Source: Acidimicrobiales bacterium (lineage in GTDB: Bacteria > Actinomycetota > Acidimicrobiia > Acidimicrobiales > JAUJNH01). From it: a stretch of DNA of 64,000 nucleotides. Under the pieces are notes generated by a model. It saw only the letters and a list, made by a program, of their open reading frames with translations. It made no database searches and was not told where the DNA came from. The stretch spans positions 474,171 to 538,170 of the forward strand of contig JAUJNH010000001.1 in assembly GCA_030448245.1 (NCBI GenBank). The letters run 5' to 3'. Of this stretch, positions 8,758-16,425 are shown piece by piece. The position numbers and the translations under genes are program-made. How positions within the stretch are numbered: the stretch's first letter is position 1; the number at the start of each line of letters is the position of its first letter.

Positions 8758-9289
8758 GGAGCAGGCCGAGCGCCGCCGTCCGCCACACCCCGTCCACCAC
8801 CAGCGCGGCGAACGGGGTGGCGAAGACCCCGGCTCGGGCGGCCCACGCGAACGAGCGGGTGGCAGCCCACACCAGCAGGAGACAGCCGATGCTCAGGGCG
8901 AACGTGCGGGGCGACCAGACGGCCACACCGCCGGCGAAGGTCAGGATCGAGCGGCCGCCCCGGAAGCCGGCGAGCACGGGCCAGGCGTGGCCCACCATGG
9001 CCGCCGCCGTCCCCGCCCAGGCCAGGACCATCCGGTCGTGAGCGCCGAGGCCCACCGCCTGGCCTCCGGCCACGCCGGCCAGCGCCGCCAGCACGCCTTT
9101 CAGCGCGTCGCCGACGAAGACCGGGACGGCGGCCCGGCGGCCCAGCAGGTCCTTGACGTTCCAGTAGCCCGGGTTGCGGTCGCCGGCCCGCCGGGGGTCC
9201 ACCCCCCGAGCCCGGGCCACGAGCACGGCCACCGGCACCGAGCCGAGCAGGTACCCGACCACGAGGGTGGCTGCCAGCGCGCCCGGCAT
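8666..9289 (-). CDS. PlsY-family glycerol-3-phosphate acyltransferase (divergent copy)
   Basis: 207-aa membrane protein of the PlsY family (acyl-phosphate to glycerol-3-phosphate transfer, first step of phospholipid synthesis). Recognisable are GSVPVAVLVAR near 16, DRNPGYWNVKDL near 37 (usually GSGNPGATN), DALKG near 61 and GHAWPVLAGFRGGRS near 100 (usually GGKG). The two active-site motifs deviate from consensus, whereas the second copy at 25080-25721 matches better. The ATG at 9289 is supported by TAGGTT ending 6 bases upstream. It lies opposite the carotenoid genes. It could have a modified acceptor or donor. Confidence 0.78.
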   Translation of the reverse strand: MPGALAATLVVGYLLGSVPVAVLVARARGVDPRRAGDRNPGYWNVKDLLGRRAAVPVFVGDALKGVLAALAGVAGGQAVGLGAHDRMVLAWAGTAAAMVGHAWPVLAGFRGGRSILTFAGGVAVWSPRTFALSIGCLLLVWAATRSFAWAARAGVFATPFAALVVDGVWRTAALGLLLSLIGLRFLLAARPGRSDPATGARDGPPPT

Positions 9290-9295
9290 CGCGCC

Positions 9296-9301
9296 AACCT
9301 A
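9296..9301 (-). promoter_or_regulatory. Leaderless -10 element TAGGTT
   Basis: On the minus strand, ending 6 bases before the ATG of the plsY-like gene. Confidence 0.45.
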
Positions 9302-9380
9302 CGGCCTCCTGGTGGACGGGCTTGGGCCGCAACCGCAGGTTTCGGGCGCTTCCTCGGGGCGAAAGGGACCCCCGGGGGTC

Positions 9381-9767
9381 TCAGGCCGAGTGGACCTGGC
9401 CACCCGTGGAGGTCGGAGGGGCGGCCGGCGGTCCGCTCGCCACCTCCTCGGCACGCGCAGACCGGCTCTCGTTGCGGCTCGCCTCCCAAGCTCGCCGCCT
9501 GCGGCGCTGCCCCGCCACCGCCGCCCAGAGGTACGCGCCAGCGGCGACCCAGAAGATCCCGGTCATCCACCAGATCCCGACCAGGTCCTCCAAGGGCCGC
9601 CGCAGCAGCTTCAGCACGGCGAGCACCACCGCCGCCGCCAGGATCCCCTTCCAGGCAGGGCGGGGGAGCATCCCACGGCGCTCCTCCTCGTACTGGTGCT
9701 GGTGCCACTCGAGGATGCGCTGGTTCCGGCGGTCCCAGCGCTCCAACCAGCCCACGCGCTCAGCCAT
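9381..9767 (-). CDS. Small two-helix membrane protein, unknown function
   Basis: 128 aa. A charged N-terminus (RWDRRNQRILEWHQHQYEEERR) precedes two hydrophobic segments (about 43-57 and 68-86), and the tail is Arg-rich then Ala/Pro-rich. No family recognised. The ATG is at 9767. The gene stands alone between plsY and the CrtA-like gene, transcribed away from the latter. Confidence 0.6.
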   Translation of the reverse strand: MAERVGWLERWDRRNQRILEWHQHQYEEERRGMLPRPAWKGILAAAVVLAVLKLLRRPLEDLVGIWWMTGIFWVAAGAYLWAAVAGQRRRRRAWEASRNESRSARAEEVASGPPAAPPTSTGGQVHSA

Positions 9768-9855
9768 ACCCGGTAGCGAGGTGCGGGCGACCGGCGTACC
9801 CGCGTTGGAGTCGAAGCTGCGCAGCGAAGCAGGCGGCCTCCGACCCGGAGATCCC

Positions 9856-9861
9856 TAGGCT
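9856..9861 (+). promoter_or_regulatory. Leaderless -10 element TAGGCT
   Basis: Ends 9 bases before the ATG of the CrtA-like gene at 9871. Confidence 0.45.
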
Positions 9862-9870
9862 GGGAGGCGG

Positions 9871-10563
9871 ATGGCCGGGCCGATCACCTTCACGCTGGCC
9901 TCGTTCGAGCCGTCGCGGGTGCCCAGCCTGCTCGCCTCGGTGCCGCTCGAGCGCCTCCGCCTGCGGCGCCTCCCGGGGCTGGCTTGGGGCCGCCACCTGG
10001 GGACGTCCGCCGGGAGCCGCACGCGGGGCGCCCAGCTCGGCCGGTGGGCCTGGTTCTGCTCCTGGGACGACCCCGACGCCGCCGCCGGGTTCCACGACCT
10101 CCTCGAGGCGCGCCTCGCGCCGATCGAGGCGGCCACCCTGCACCTGCGACCGGTCCGGGCCCGAGGCCGGTGGGCTGGCCACGAGGTGCCGCTGGCCGCG
10201 GCGGGAGCCTCCGACCCGCAGCCGAGCCCGCTCGTGGTCCTGACCAGGGCGCGGATCCGGCCCACGCGGTGGCGGCCCTTCCGGGCCGCCACGCCCCCCG
10301 TCGACACCGAGCTGGCCCAGGCCCCCGGTCTCCTGCGCAGCGTGGGCGTGGGCGAGTGGCCCGTGCTGGTGCAGGGCACGCTGAGCGTCTGGCGCGACCT
10401 GCCGGCCATGACCTCGTTCGCGGGCAGCGAAGCCCACCGGGTCGTGGTCCGCCGCACGGGCGACGAAGGGTGGTACGCCGAGGAGCTGTTCGCCCGCTTC
10501 GGTGTGGAGCGGACCCAGGGCACCTGGGACGGTGGGGCCCCGACGGGTGAGGCCGGGTCGTGA
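9871..10563 (+). CDS. crtA: CrtA-like (spheroidene monooxygenase family) protein
   Basis: 230 aa, close to the usual length of spheroidene monooxygenase. The family's ordered blocks are visible: LTRARIRPTRWRPFRA near 125-140, a GLLRSVGVGEWP segment near 154, GTLSVWRDLPAMTSFA near 169-184, AHRVVVRR, and the closing WYAEELFARFGV near 203. CrtA enzymes use heme and O2 to introduce keto groups at C-2 of acyclic carotenoids. With CruF and a desaturase nearby, this would give keto/hydroxy acyclic carotenoids. The ATG is supported by a leaderless -10. Members outside phototrophs are poorly studied, so the activity is inferred. Confidence 0.78.
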   Translation: MAGPITFTLASFEPSRVPSLLASVPLERLRLRRLPGLAWGRHLGTSAGSRTRGAQLGRWAWFCSWDDPDAAAGFHDLLEARLAPIEAATLHLRPVRARGRWAGHEVPLAAAGASDPQPSPLVVLTRARIRPTRWRPFRAATPPVDTELAQAPGLLRSVGVGEWPVLVQGTLSVWRDLPAMTSFAGSEAHRVVVRRTGDEGWYAEELFARFGVERTQGTWDGGAPTGEAGS

Positions 10564-10569
10564 AGGCGG

Positions 10570-10785
10570 CTACTCGGCGCCGACGTTGGCGCGGCGGACC
10601 TCGGCGGCCTGCAGCCCCTTCGGACCCGTCTTCACCTCGAACTCGACCACCTCGCCCTCGACCAGGTTGCGGTAGCCACCACCCTCGATCGCGGAGAAGT
10701 GGACGAACACGTCAGGCCCCTCCCCCTGGCTGATGAAGCCATAGCCCTTGTCGGTGCTGAACCACTTGACGGTGCCGGTAGCCAC
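10570..10785 (-). CDS. Cold-shock protein (CspA family)
   Basis: 71 aa, a single OB-fold cold-shock domain: [16 protein letters not shown] holds RNP1 (KGYGFI), DVFVHFSAI holds RNP2, and [15 protein letters not shown] follows. It binds single-stranded nucleic acid and acts as an RNA chaperone. The start is GTG at 10785 with a GAGAGA-like ribosome site. Unlike its neighbours it has a full promoter and a leader of about 45 bases. Its stop is only 6 bases from the convergent crtA stop. Confidence 0.95.
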   Translation of the reverse strand: MATGTVKWFSTDKGYGFISQGEGPDVFVHFSAIEGGGYRNLVEGEVVEFEVKTGPKGLQAAEVRRANVGAE

Positions 10786-10838
10786 AGGTCTCTCTCCGCT
10801 TGTTCGAAGCTGGGCGGTGATGTTGCCACCCGGCGGGA

Positions 10839-10867
10839 AACCTAGCCACCGGCGACCCCGGCGGCAA
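10839..10867 (-). promoter_or_regulatory. Promoter of the cold-shock gene (-35 TTGCCG, 17-base spacer, -10 TAGGTT)
   Basis: On the minus strand TTGCCG (10867 to 10862), a 17-base spacer and TAGGTT (10844 to 10839) form a near-canonical housekeeping promoter. The transcript would carry about 45 untranslated bases. Confidence 0.55.
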
Positions 10868-10872
10868 GCACG

Positions 10873-12021
10873 TCATTGACTTTCGTTCCCGCTCCTCTGG
10901 CGGTCCACCGCCGCCTGGTGGGCCCGGCCCGCCCGCCGTCGCAGCAGCGGCGAGCGGAAGGCCGGCGAGCGGTCGGACGACCACGGCGACAGCGGCGCCA
11001 TCGTCACCGCAGCCAGACCCAGCAGCACCGAGTCGTAGTTCACCCGCCACCCGGCAAAGGCCGCCCAGCAGTCCTCCGGGTCGGGCCGCACCGGCACCCC
11101 AGCCGCGGCCAGCTGCTCGTAGGCGCCCAGGAACTCGTCCTTGGTGATCGAGATCGGGTCGGCCGGCGACGGGTCGCCGTCGAAGGGGATGGAGAGGTAG
11201 TCGCTCACCGCCCGGAGGCTCAGGAAGCCCGCCCGCAGGCACAGGTCGGCTGAGGGCGTGCGGTGCCCCAGGTCGAGGGCGCTGGAGGTGATGGCCGCCG
11301 TGTCGAGGACGCAACCGGCGGCGGTGACCCACGACTGGTCGGCCCGGGGCGACCGGAAGAACACCAGCCCGGCGAGGCTCGTGTGGGTCTCGCCCAGCTC
11401 GACGAACCAGTCCTCCCACGCCCTGAACAGGGTCTCCAGCTCGTCGACCCGACCGATCCGGTGGAAGCGGACGATCATCGTGACCGCAGACGGCGGCGTC
11501 CCGGCCCGGACGTCCAGCTTCTGCACCGCCGCCTCGCGCCTCGAGAAGGCCGAGTAGATGCTCGGGAGGTAGGTGATGAGCAGGGCGATGAGGGTCAGGC
11601 CGAGGCCGGCCTGGGTGAAGCTCAGCAGGCGGCTCGGGAACTGACGGGGCGCCTGGAACCCCAGGGTGAACAGCGCCGAGCCGCTCCCGTCCAGGGCCAC
11701 CCGCCACCCGTCCGCAGGAGCGATGGCCCAGTAGGCGGCGGCGTAGGCCAGGAAGACGATGGCGAGCCAGGCGACGGGGAGGGCGAGCAGGCCGACCGGG
11801 GCGAACAGCGCCATCACCGCGTCCTGACGCTCGTAGCTGTCGAGCCGGCGCACCACGCGGTCGAAGGCCCTGCGGACGGTGACGAAGACGAGCCGCGACA
11901 GGAAGGTGTCAGCGGCCCGGGGAAGGACGAAGGTCCGGACGGCCGACAGCGTGGTGGCTGCCACGACGACCATGGCTCCGACGACGAGCAGGGTGCGCAA
12001 GGCGACGAAGAGGGCCTCCAC
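10873..12021 (-). CDS. Membrane protein with possible ion-channel pore module, unknown function
   Basis: 382 aa. Hydrophobic helices lie at about 7-30, 70-105 and 135-160. Between the last two sits SALFTLGFQAP (about 122-132), placed like a pore loop with TLGF where K+ channels have TVGYG. The following helix ends in SIYSAFSRREAAVQKLDVRAG, reminiscent of the exit of two-helix channels. The C-terminal 200 aa are soluble with no RCK nucleotide fold. The GTG at 12021 has TAGCCT 9 bases upstream. Channel function is an inference; otherwise an uncharacterised actinobacterial membrane protein. Confidence 0.65.
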   Translation of the reverse strand: MEALFVALRTLLVVGAMVVVAATTLSAVRTFVLPRAADTFLSRLVFVTVRRAFDRVVRRLDSYERQDAVMALFAPVGLLALPVAWLAIVFLAYAAAYWAIAPADGWRVALDGSGSALFTLGFQAPRQFPSRLLSFTQAGLGLTLIALLITYLPSIYSAFSRREAAVQKLDVRAGTPPSAVTMIVRFHRIGRVDELETLFRAWEDWFVELGETHTSLAGLVFFRSPRADQSWVTAAGCVLDTAAITSSALDLGHRTPSADLCLRAGFLSLRAVSDYLSIPFDGDPSPADPISITKDEFLGAYEQLAAAGVPVRPDPEDCWAAFAGWRVNYDSVLLGLAAVTMAPLSPWSSDRSPAFRSPLLRRRAGRAHQAAVDRQRSGNESQ

Positions 12022-12030
12022 CGCCGCCGG

Positions 12031-12036
12031 AGGCTA
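12031..12036 (-). promoter_or_regulatory. Leaderless -10 element TAGCCT
   Basis: Minus strand, ending 9 bases before the GTG at 12021. Confidence 0.42.
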
Positions 12037-12068
12037 GGCGGCGGTGGTTCCGCTCCGGCCGACCCGCG

Positions 12069-12074
12069 TACGCT
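12069..12074 (+). promoter_or_regulatory. Leaderless -10 element TACGCT
   Basis: Ends 9 bases before the ATG of the heme A synthase gene at 12084. Confidence 0.45.
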
Positions 12075-12083
12075 GCCAGCGCC

Positions 12084-13067
12084 ATGCCGCCCCGGTTGCG
12101 CCTCTCGCCCCGGGCCTACCGCAGGGTGACCCTGGCGGCGCTCGTCCTGCTGTCGGCCATCATCGTCTCCGGCGGGGCGGTGCGGGTGACCGGCTCCGGC
12201 CTGGGTTGCCCGGACTGGCCGACCTGCGCCGACGGGAAGCTGGCGCCGCAGCTGTTTCAGGAGTCGGCCGGCCACGCCACCATCGAGTACGTCAACCGGC
12301 TGGTCACGGGGCTGGTGTCGGCGGTCGTGATCGTGGCCGTCCTGGGCTCGCTGGCCCGGGTGCCCCGCCGGCGCGACCTGACGTGGCTGTCGGTGGGCTT
12401 GGTGGGCGGCGTCCTCGGCCAGATCGTCCTCGGCGGCATCACCGTCCTCACCGACCTGCACCCGGTGGCGGTGCAGTCCCACTTCCTCCTCTCGCTCGCG
12501 ATCGTGCTCTGCGCCGTGGTCCTGCACTGGCGAGCCGGCCGCGAGCCCGAGCCGTCGTCCCCCGGTTCTCCCCCGCTCGTGCGAGACCTGTCGAGGCTGA
12601 CGATCGCCCTGCTCCTGGTGGCCATCGCCGCCGGCACCGTCCTGACCGGCACCGGCCCGCACGGCGGTGATCCCGAGGCCCAGCGCTTCGCCCTCGACCC
12701 CCGGTCCGTCGCCCAGGTCCACGGCGTGCTCGTCGAGCTGTTCACCGCGGCCCTGCTCGCCACCCTGGTGATGGCCTGGCGCCGCGGGGTGTCGCTGGTG
12801 GCCCTGCGGCGCGGGACGGTGGCCGTGGCCGCCGCGGTGGCCCAGTCGGCGCTGGGCTACACCCAGTACTTCACGGGGGTGCCGGCGCTGCTCGTGGGGC
12901 TGCACATCTTCGGGGCCACCGGGGTGTGGATCGCCGTGCTGCGCTGGCACCTGGGCATCGGCGAAGCCGATCCGGCGACCCAGCCCCGCCAGCACGGAAC
13001 ACGTGCGCCAGCCGGGCCGGTCACGCCTCGTCCGGCGAGCTCACCCGACCCGGCGCCGACGCACTGA
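12084..13067 (+). CDS. ctaA: Heme A synthase (CtaA/COX15 family)
   Basis: 327-aa polytopic membrane enzyme that oxidises the C-8 methyl of heme O to the formyl of heme A for aa3-type cytochrome oxidase. Seen: GGAVRVTGSGLGCPDWPTC near 31-49 (family signature with the cysteine pair region), EYVNRLVTG near 70, HPVAVQSHFLLSL near 130, and a second half with GTGPHGGD near 190, VHGVLVEL and LHIFGATGVW, giving the usual eight helices in two related halves. The C-terminal 35 aa are a Pro-rich tail overlapping the convergent helicase gene by 47 bases. No other oxidase-assembly gene is adjacent. Confidence 0.93.
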   Translation: MPPRLRLSPRAYRRVTLAALVLLSAIIVSGGAVRVTGSGLGCPDWPTCADGKLAPQLFQESAGHATIEYVNRLVTGLVSAVVIVAVLGSLARVPRRRDLTWLSVGLVGGVLGQIVLGGITVLTDLHPVAVQSHFLLSLAIVLCAVVLHWRAGREPEPSSPGSPPLVRDLSRLTIALLLVAIAAGTVLTGTGPHGGDPEAQRFALDPRSVAQVHGVLVELFTAALLATLVMAWRRGVSLVALRRGTVAVAAAVAQSALGYTQYFTGVPALLVGLHIFGATGVWIAVLRWHLGIGEADPATQPRQHGTRAPAGPVTPRPASSPDPAPTH

Positions 13068-15750
13068 GCCGGGGCCCGTCAGGGACGGCAGGCTCCCCGG
13101 CTTCACCCGGCCCGGCAGCCGAGGCGTCGCGGACGACGTTGAGGAGGTCCTCGCCGTACTCGTCGAGCTTCTTCGGGCCGATGCCGGGCAGGGCTCGCAG
13201 CTCGAACAGGGTGGTCGGGCGCTTCGCGGCGATCGCCTCGAGGAGCGAGTCGGTGAGGTAGATGTACGGCGGCTTCCCCTCCTTCCTGGCCCGGTCGGTG
13301 CGCCACGCCCGCAGCGCGGCCGACACCGCCGGGTCGCCCGGCACGAGAGGAGCCGGCGCCCGCCGGCCCGAGACGGCCACCACCGGCTGCGTCCGCGCCC
13401 GGCCGAGGGGCGGTGGGTCACGGCCTTCGAGCTCGTCGAGGAAGGGCGACGGCCGGCTGGCGTCGCCGAGCACCACCACCGCCCGCCGGCACCGGGTGAC
13501 GCCGACGTGGACGACCCGGCGCTCCTCCTCGATGTCGGCCGCCAGGCGGTGGGGGCTGATCCCGTCGGTGAGGCCGAACAGGACCACCCGGTCCCACTCC
13601 TGGCCCTTGACCCGGTGGACCGTGGCCAGGGTGACGCCGCCGTCGTCGCCGGCCTGGGCCAGGTGGGCCCGCAGCCAGCTCTCGAAGGTGGCGGCCTCGT
13701 CGTGCAGGTCCGCCAGCTGCAGCAGCGCCTCGATGTCGTCGAGATTGGATCCGCCGTGGGCGCCCTTCGACGAGTCGAGCAGGCTCATGGCCTGGCCGAG
13801 GCCGATGTCGTCGCGGACGAATGTCAGGGTCTCCCGCACGCCCCCCTTCGCGGCCGCGGCCAGATGGTCGAGATCGGCGGCCACGGCCAGGAGGTTCTGG
13901 CGCTCGCGGTCCTTCTGGAGCGTGTCGGCCAGCTGGTTGAGCGAACGGACCGACCACGCCCCTCGCTTCTGGAGCCGGTCGGGCAGCCATTGCGGCAGGC
14001 CACCGCGGCTCGGGCGCTTCAGGATGGCGGCGATGTCGGCCCCGTCCATGGCCCCGGGGTCGGCGGCCAGCCGGAGGTAGGCCAGCGCCGCCTGCACACC
14101 GGTGCGGCGCAGCGCCTCCTCCCCCAGCTCGGTGGCCACCGGCACCCCCGCCTCGCGCAGGGCCACCTGGGGGGCCAGCAGCAGGCTGTTCACCCTGGTC
14201 AGCACGGCCACGTCGGCCGGCGCCCGGCCGCCGTCGAGCCAGCCCCGCACCACCTCGACCAGCTCGCTGGCAGCCCGCTCGGGGGGGTGGCGGCGCACCT
14301 GCAGGCAGGCCGGGTCGGGGTCGGCGCCGGGACCCGGCCGGATCTCCTTGGCCACCCGCACCTGGTTGCGCCGGAGGAGGGAGGCGGCGGCCGACGTGAC
14401 CGCGGCCGGGCACCGGTGGTTGACCTCGAGCGGATGGGCGCCGCCGCCCGGGAACCAGCGGCCGAAGTCGATCAGGAACCGGGGCGTGGCGCCCATGTAG
14501 CCGTACAGCACCTGGTCGTCGTCGCCCACCCCGAACACGTCGAGGCCAGGGGCGGCCAGCAGGCGGACGAGCAGCAGGTGGCAGGGGGTGAGGTCCTGGA
14601 ACTCGTCGACCAGCAGGTGGCGGCACCGCTCCTGGGCCCAGCGCCGCAGCTCGCCGTCGGCCAGCAGCGCCTCGACGGCGCCGAAGACCTGCTCGTCGAA
14701 GTCGACCCCGCCCGCCCGGGCCAAGCGCTCGCGGAAGCTGGGCCACACCCGCTCGGCCAGGCCGTCGGCCTCGCCGTCGAGCTCGGCTTCGACCTGGGCC
14801 GGGTCGGCCAGTCCGAGTCGGATCCGGGACAGGCCGTCGAGGTAGGGCGCCAGCGGGTCGGTGTTGGTGCGCCGCCGCACCTCGACCAGGCGACCGACGA
14901 CGTCGCGGACGTCCCGCTCGCCCAGCACCCGCAGGCCACCGCCCCGGGCCCGGCCCAGCACCCACCACCCGAGGCCGTTGAGCGTCTGCACCCGCACACC
15001 CGGCACGTCGACGAGCCGCTCCTCCATCTCCTTCTTGGCCCGCACGTTGAACGCCACCGCCAAGAGGGTCGCCGGGTCGTAGCCGCGGTCGCGGACGAGG
15101 TGGCGGACCCGCTCGGTGAGCACCCGGGTCTTGCCCGAGCCGGCGGGCGCCACGATCCGGGCGGGGCCCGAGCCGTGGGCCACCGCCGCGAGCTGGTCGA
15201 CCGCCAGGTCGGCCGTGGGCGGCCGGGGCTCGGGCTGGCGGGCCAGCTGGCCCAGCTCGACCGACTCGCGGTGGACGACGGCGTGGCCGCCGACGTCGGC
15301 TGTCACGATCGGGGCCCGGGGCCCACCATCCACCCAGGCCGGGCTCCCGTCGGCCAGCACCACGTCGGCCGGTCCTCCCTCGCTTCCGCCGAGGCGAGCG
15401 GCCTTGCGGCCCCACCACCAGATCACCTCATCCGAGCGGGCGTCGTAGGTGTTGGCCCAGACCAGGTGGTGGAGCCGGTCGAGCCACGGCTCGAACGAGA
15501 CGCCGGCCCGCAGGGGATCCGGGTCGTGGGCCACCGGGCGCCGGAAGCGCCCCGGGTCGACCTGCAGGCGGACCACGACGGGGGTGCGGCCCGCCCACGC
15601 CCCGTGCAGCGCCTCGACGGCGGCCGCCGGTTCGGCCAGCACCCCCTCGTCGACCACGACCTCGGCCGCCCCCGCCCACGCGTCGGGGACCGGCTGGTCA
15701 GCGCCGACCACGACTCCGCGCCCCAGCACAGACGGACCGGGCGGCGTCAC
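13021..15750 (-). CDS. UvrD/PcrA-type DNA helicase with HRDC domain and a long N-terminal extension
   Basis: 909-aa superfamily 1A ATP-dependent 3'-5' helicase. An uncharacterised extension fills about 1-180. Then come the Q-motif region, Walker A APAGSGKTRV at 201-210, the DExx box VDEFQDLTP, motif III GDDDQVLYGYMGA, later VNHRCPAAV, and TVHRVKGQEWDRVV (motif V). GVTRCRRAVVVLG is motif VI. An HRDC domain (YLTDSLLEAIA, LPGIGPKKLDEYG) closes the protein. The layout resembles mycobacterial UvrD2 but with an added N-terminus. It probably repairs DNA. The GTG at 15750 has TAGGGT 6 bases upstream. Its 3' end overlaps ctaA. Confidence 0.9.
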   Translation of the reverse strand: MTPPGPSVLGRGVVVGADQPVPDAWAGAAEVVVDEGVLAEPAAAVEALHGAWAGRTPVVVRLQVDPGRFRRPVAHDPDPLRAGVSFEPWLDRLHHLVWANTYDARSDEVIWWWGRKAARLGGSEGGPADVVLADGSPAWVDGGPRAPIVTADVGGHAVVHRESVELGQLARQPEPRPPTADLAVDQLAAVAHGSGPARIVAPAGSGKTRVLTERVRHLVRDRGYDPATLLAVAFNVRAKKEMEERLVDVPGVRVQTLNGLGWWVLGRARGGGLRVLGERDVRDVVGRLVEVRRRTNTDPLAPYLDGLSRIRLGLADPAQVEAELDGEADGLAERVWPSFRERLARAGGVDFDEQVFGAVEALLADGELRRWAQERCRHLLVDEFQDLTPCHLLLVRLLAAPGLDVFGVGDDDQVLYGYMGATPRFLIDFGRWFPGGGAHPLEVNHRCPAAVTSAAASLLRRNQVRVAKEIRPGPGADPDPACLQVRRHPPERAASELVEVVRGWLDGGRAPADVAVLTRVNSLLLAPQVALREAGVPVATELGEEALRRTGVQAALAYLRLAADPGAMDGADIAAILKRPSRGGLPQWLPDRLQKRGAWSVRSLNQLADTLQKDRERQNLLAVAADLDHLAAAAKGGVRETLTFVRDDIGLGQAMSLLDSSKGAHGGSNLDDIEALLQLADLHDEAATFESWLRAHLAQAGDDGGVTLATVHRVKGQEWDRVVLFGLTDGISPHRLAADIEEERRVVHVGVTRCRRAVVVLGDASRPSPFLDELEGRDPPPLGRARTQPVVAVSGRRAPAPLVPGDPAVSAALRAWRTDRARKEGKPPYIYLTDSLLEAIAAKRPTTLFELRALPGIGPKKLDEYGEDLLNVVRDASAAGPGEAGEPAVPDGPRLSASAPGRVSSPDEA

Positions 15751-15756
15751 GGTGCG

Positions 15757-15762
15757 ACCCTA
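15757..15762 (-). promoter_or_regulatory. Leaderless -10 element TAGGGT
   Basis: Minus strand, ending 6 bases before the GTG of the helicase gene. Confidence 0.42.
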
Positions 15763-15794
15763 CCGACGCCCCGTGACGGCGGCCCGCAGGGGCG

Positions 15795-16345
15795 CTACCG
15801 CACGACGTCGATGAGCATGGTCAGCCCACCACCGCCTTCGACCTCGACGTTGTCGTTGGTGGTGTGGTGGGGGATGTGGCAGTGCACCAGCCACCGGCCC
15901 GGCTCGCCAGCCTCCCAGATCACGTCGTAGCGCTCCCCCGGCCCGACGTTGACCACGTCCTTCTGGATCCGAGCCATCGGCGCCACCGGGTTGCCGTCGG
16001 TCTCGACGATCGTGAAGGGACCGCCGTGGACGTGCATGGGGGTGGACGAAGTTGTTGTGGCTGCCGATGAACCGCAGGCGCACCCGCCGGCCGGAGCCGG
16101 GACCGCTCGAGGACCTCGTCGTGCGCGGGCTCGGCCGGCGCCGTCTCGTGCCGCGCCGTCATCAGCCCGTGCTTGAGGTTGCGGGCACCATCCACACGCT
16201 CACGGCAGGCGACGGCGAAGCCGACGATGACCCCGAGGGACATCAACGCCCAGAACAGCGGCTCGGGGGGCTCCATGGCCCGCATGTCGCGGCCCATCAT
16301 CAGGATGACCATGACCGGGAACATCCCGGTCGCCCTGGACGCCGA
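15795..16345 (-). pseudogene. Remnant of a DUF4396 / multicopper oxidase locus
   Basis: Two decayed pieces lie in different frames. At about 16103-16345 the protein reads GMFPVMVILMMGRDM, then MSLGVIVGFAVA and NLKHGLMTAR, the C-terminal part of a DUF4396-type membrane domain. At 15795-16100 the C-terminus of a multicopper oxidase follows: RLRFIGSHNNFVHP, then MHVHGGPFTIVE in a shifted frame, then the copper-ligand motif LVHCHIPHH. The two halves of the oxidase piece are separated by one extra base in the five-G run 16038-16042. The bulk of an oxidase (cupredoxin domains 1-2) and the N-terminus of DUF4396 are missing, so this is not just a sequencing slip. This remnant fills the otherwise empty 15763-16425. 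Confidence 0.78.
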
Positions 16346-16425
16346 CGGTCCAGGGCGGTGAAGGGCTGACGGCTCACGTCGAGCCAGGACTGGCCGCGGT
16401 CCTCGGGCGAGGGATACTCCGAGCC

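Noticed and set aside
13003-15930. Long plus-strand open frame across the helicase gene
   Set aside because: It is the antisense shadow of the helicase; composition is Arg/Gly/Gln-rich with no recognisable motif, whereas the minus strand has all helicase motifs.
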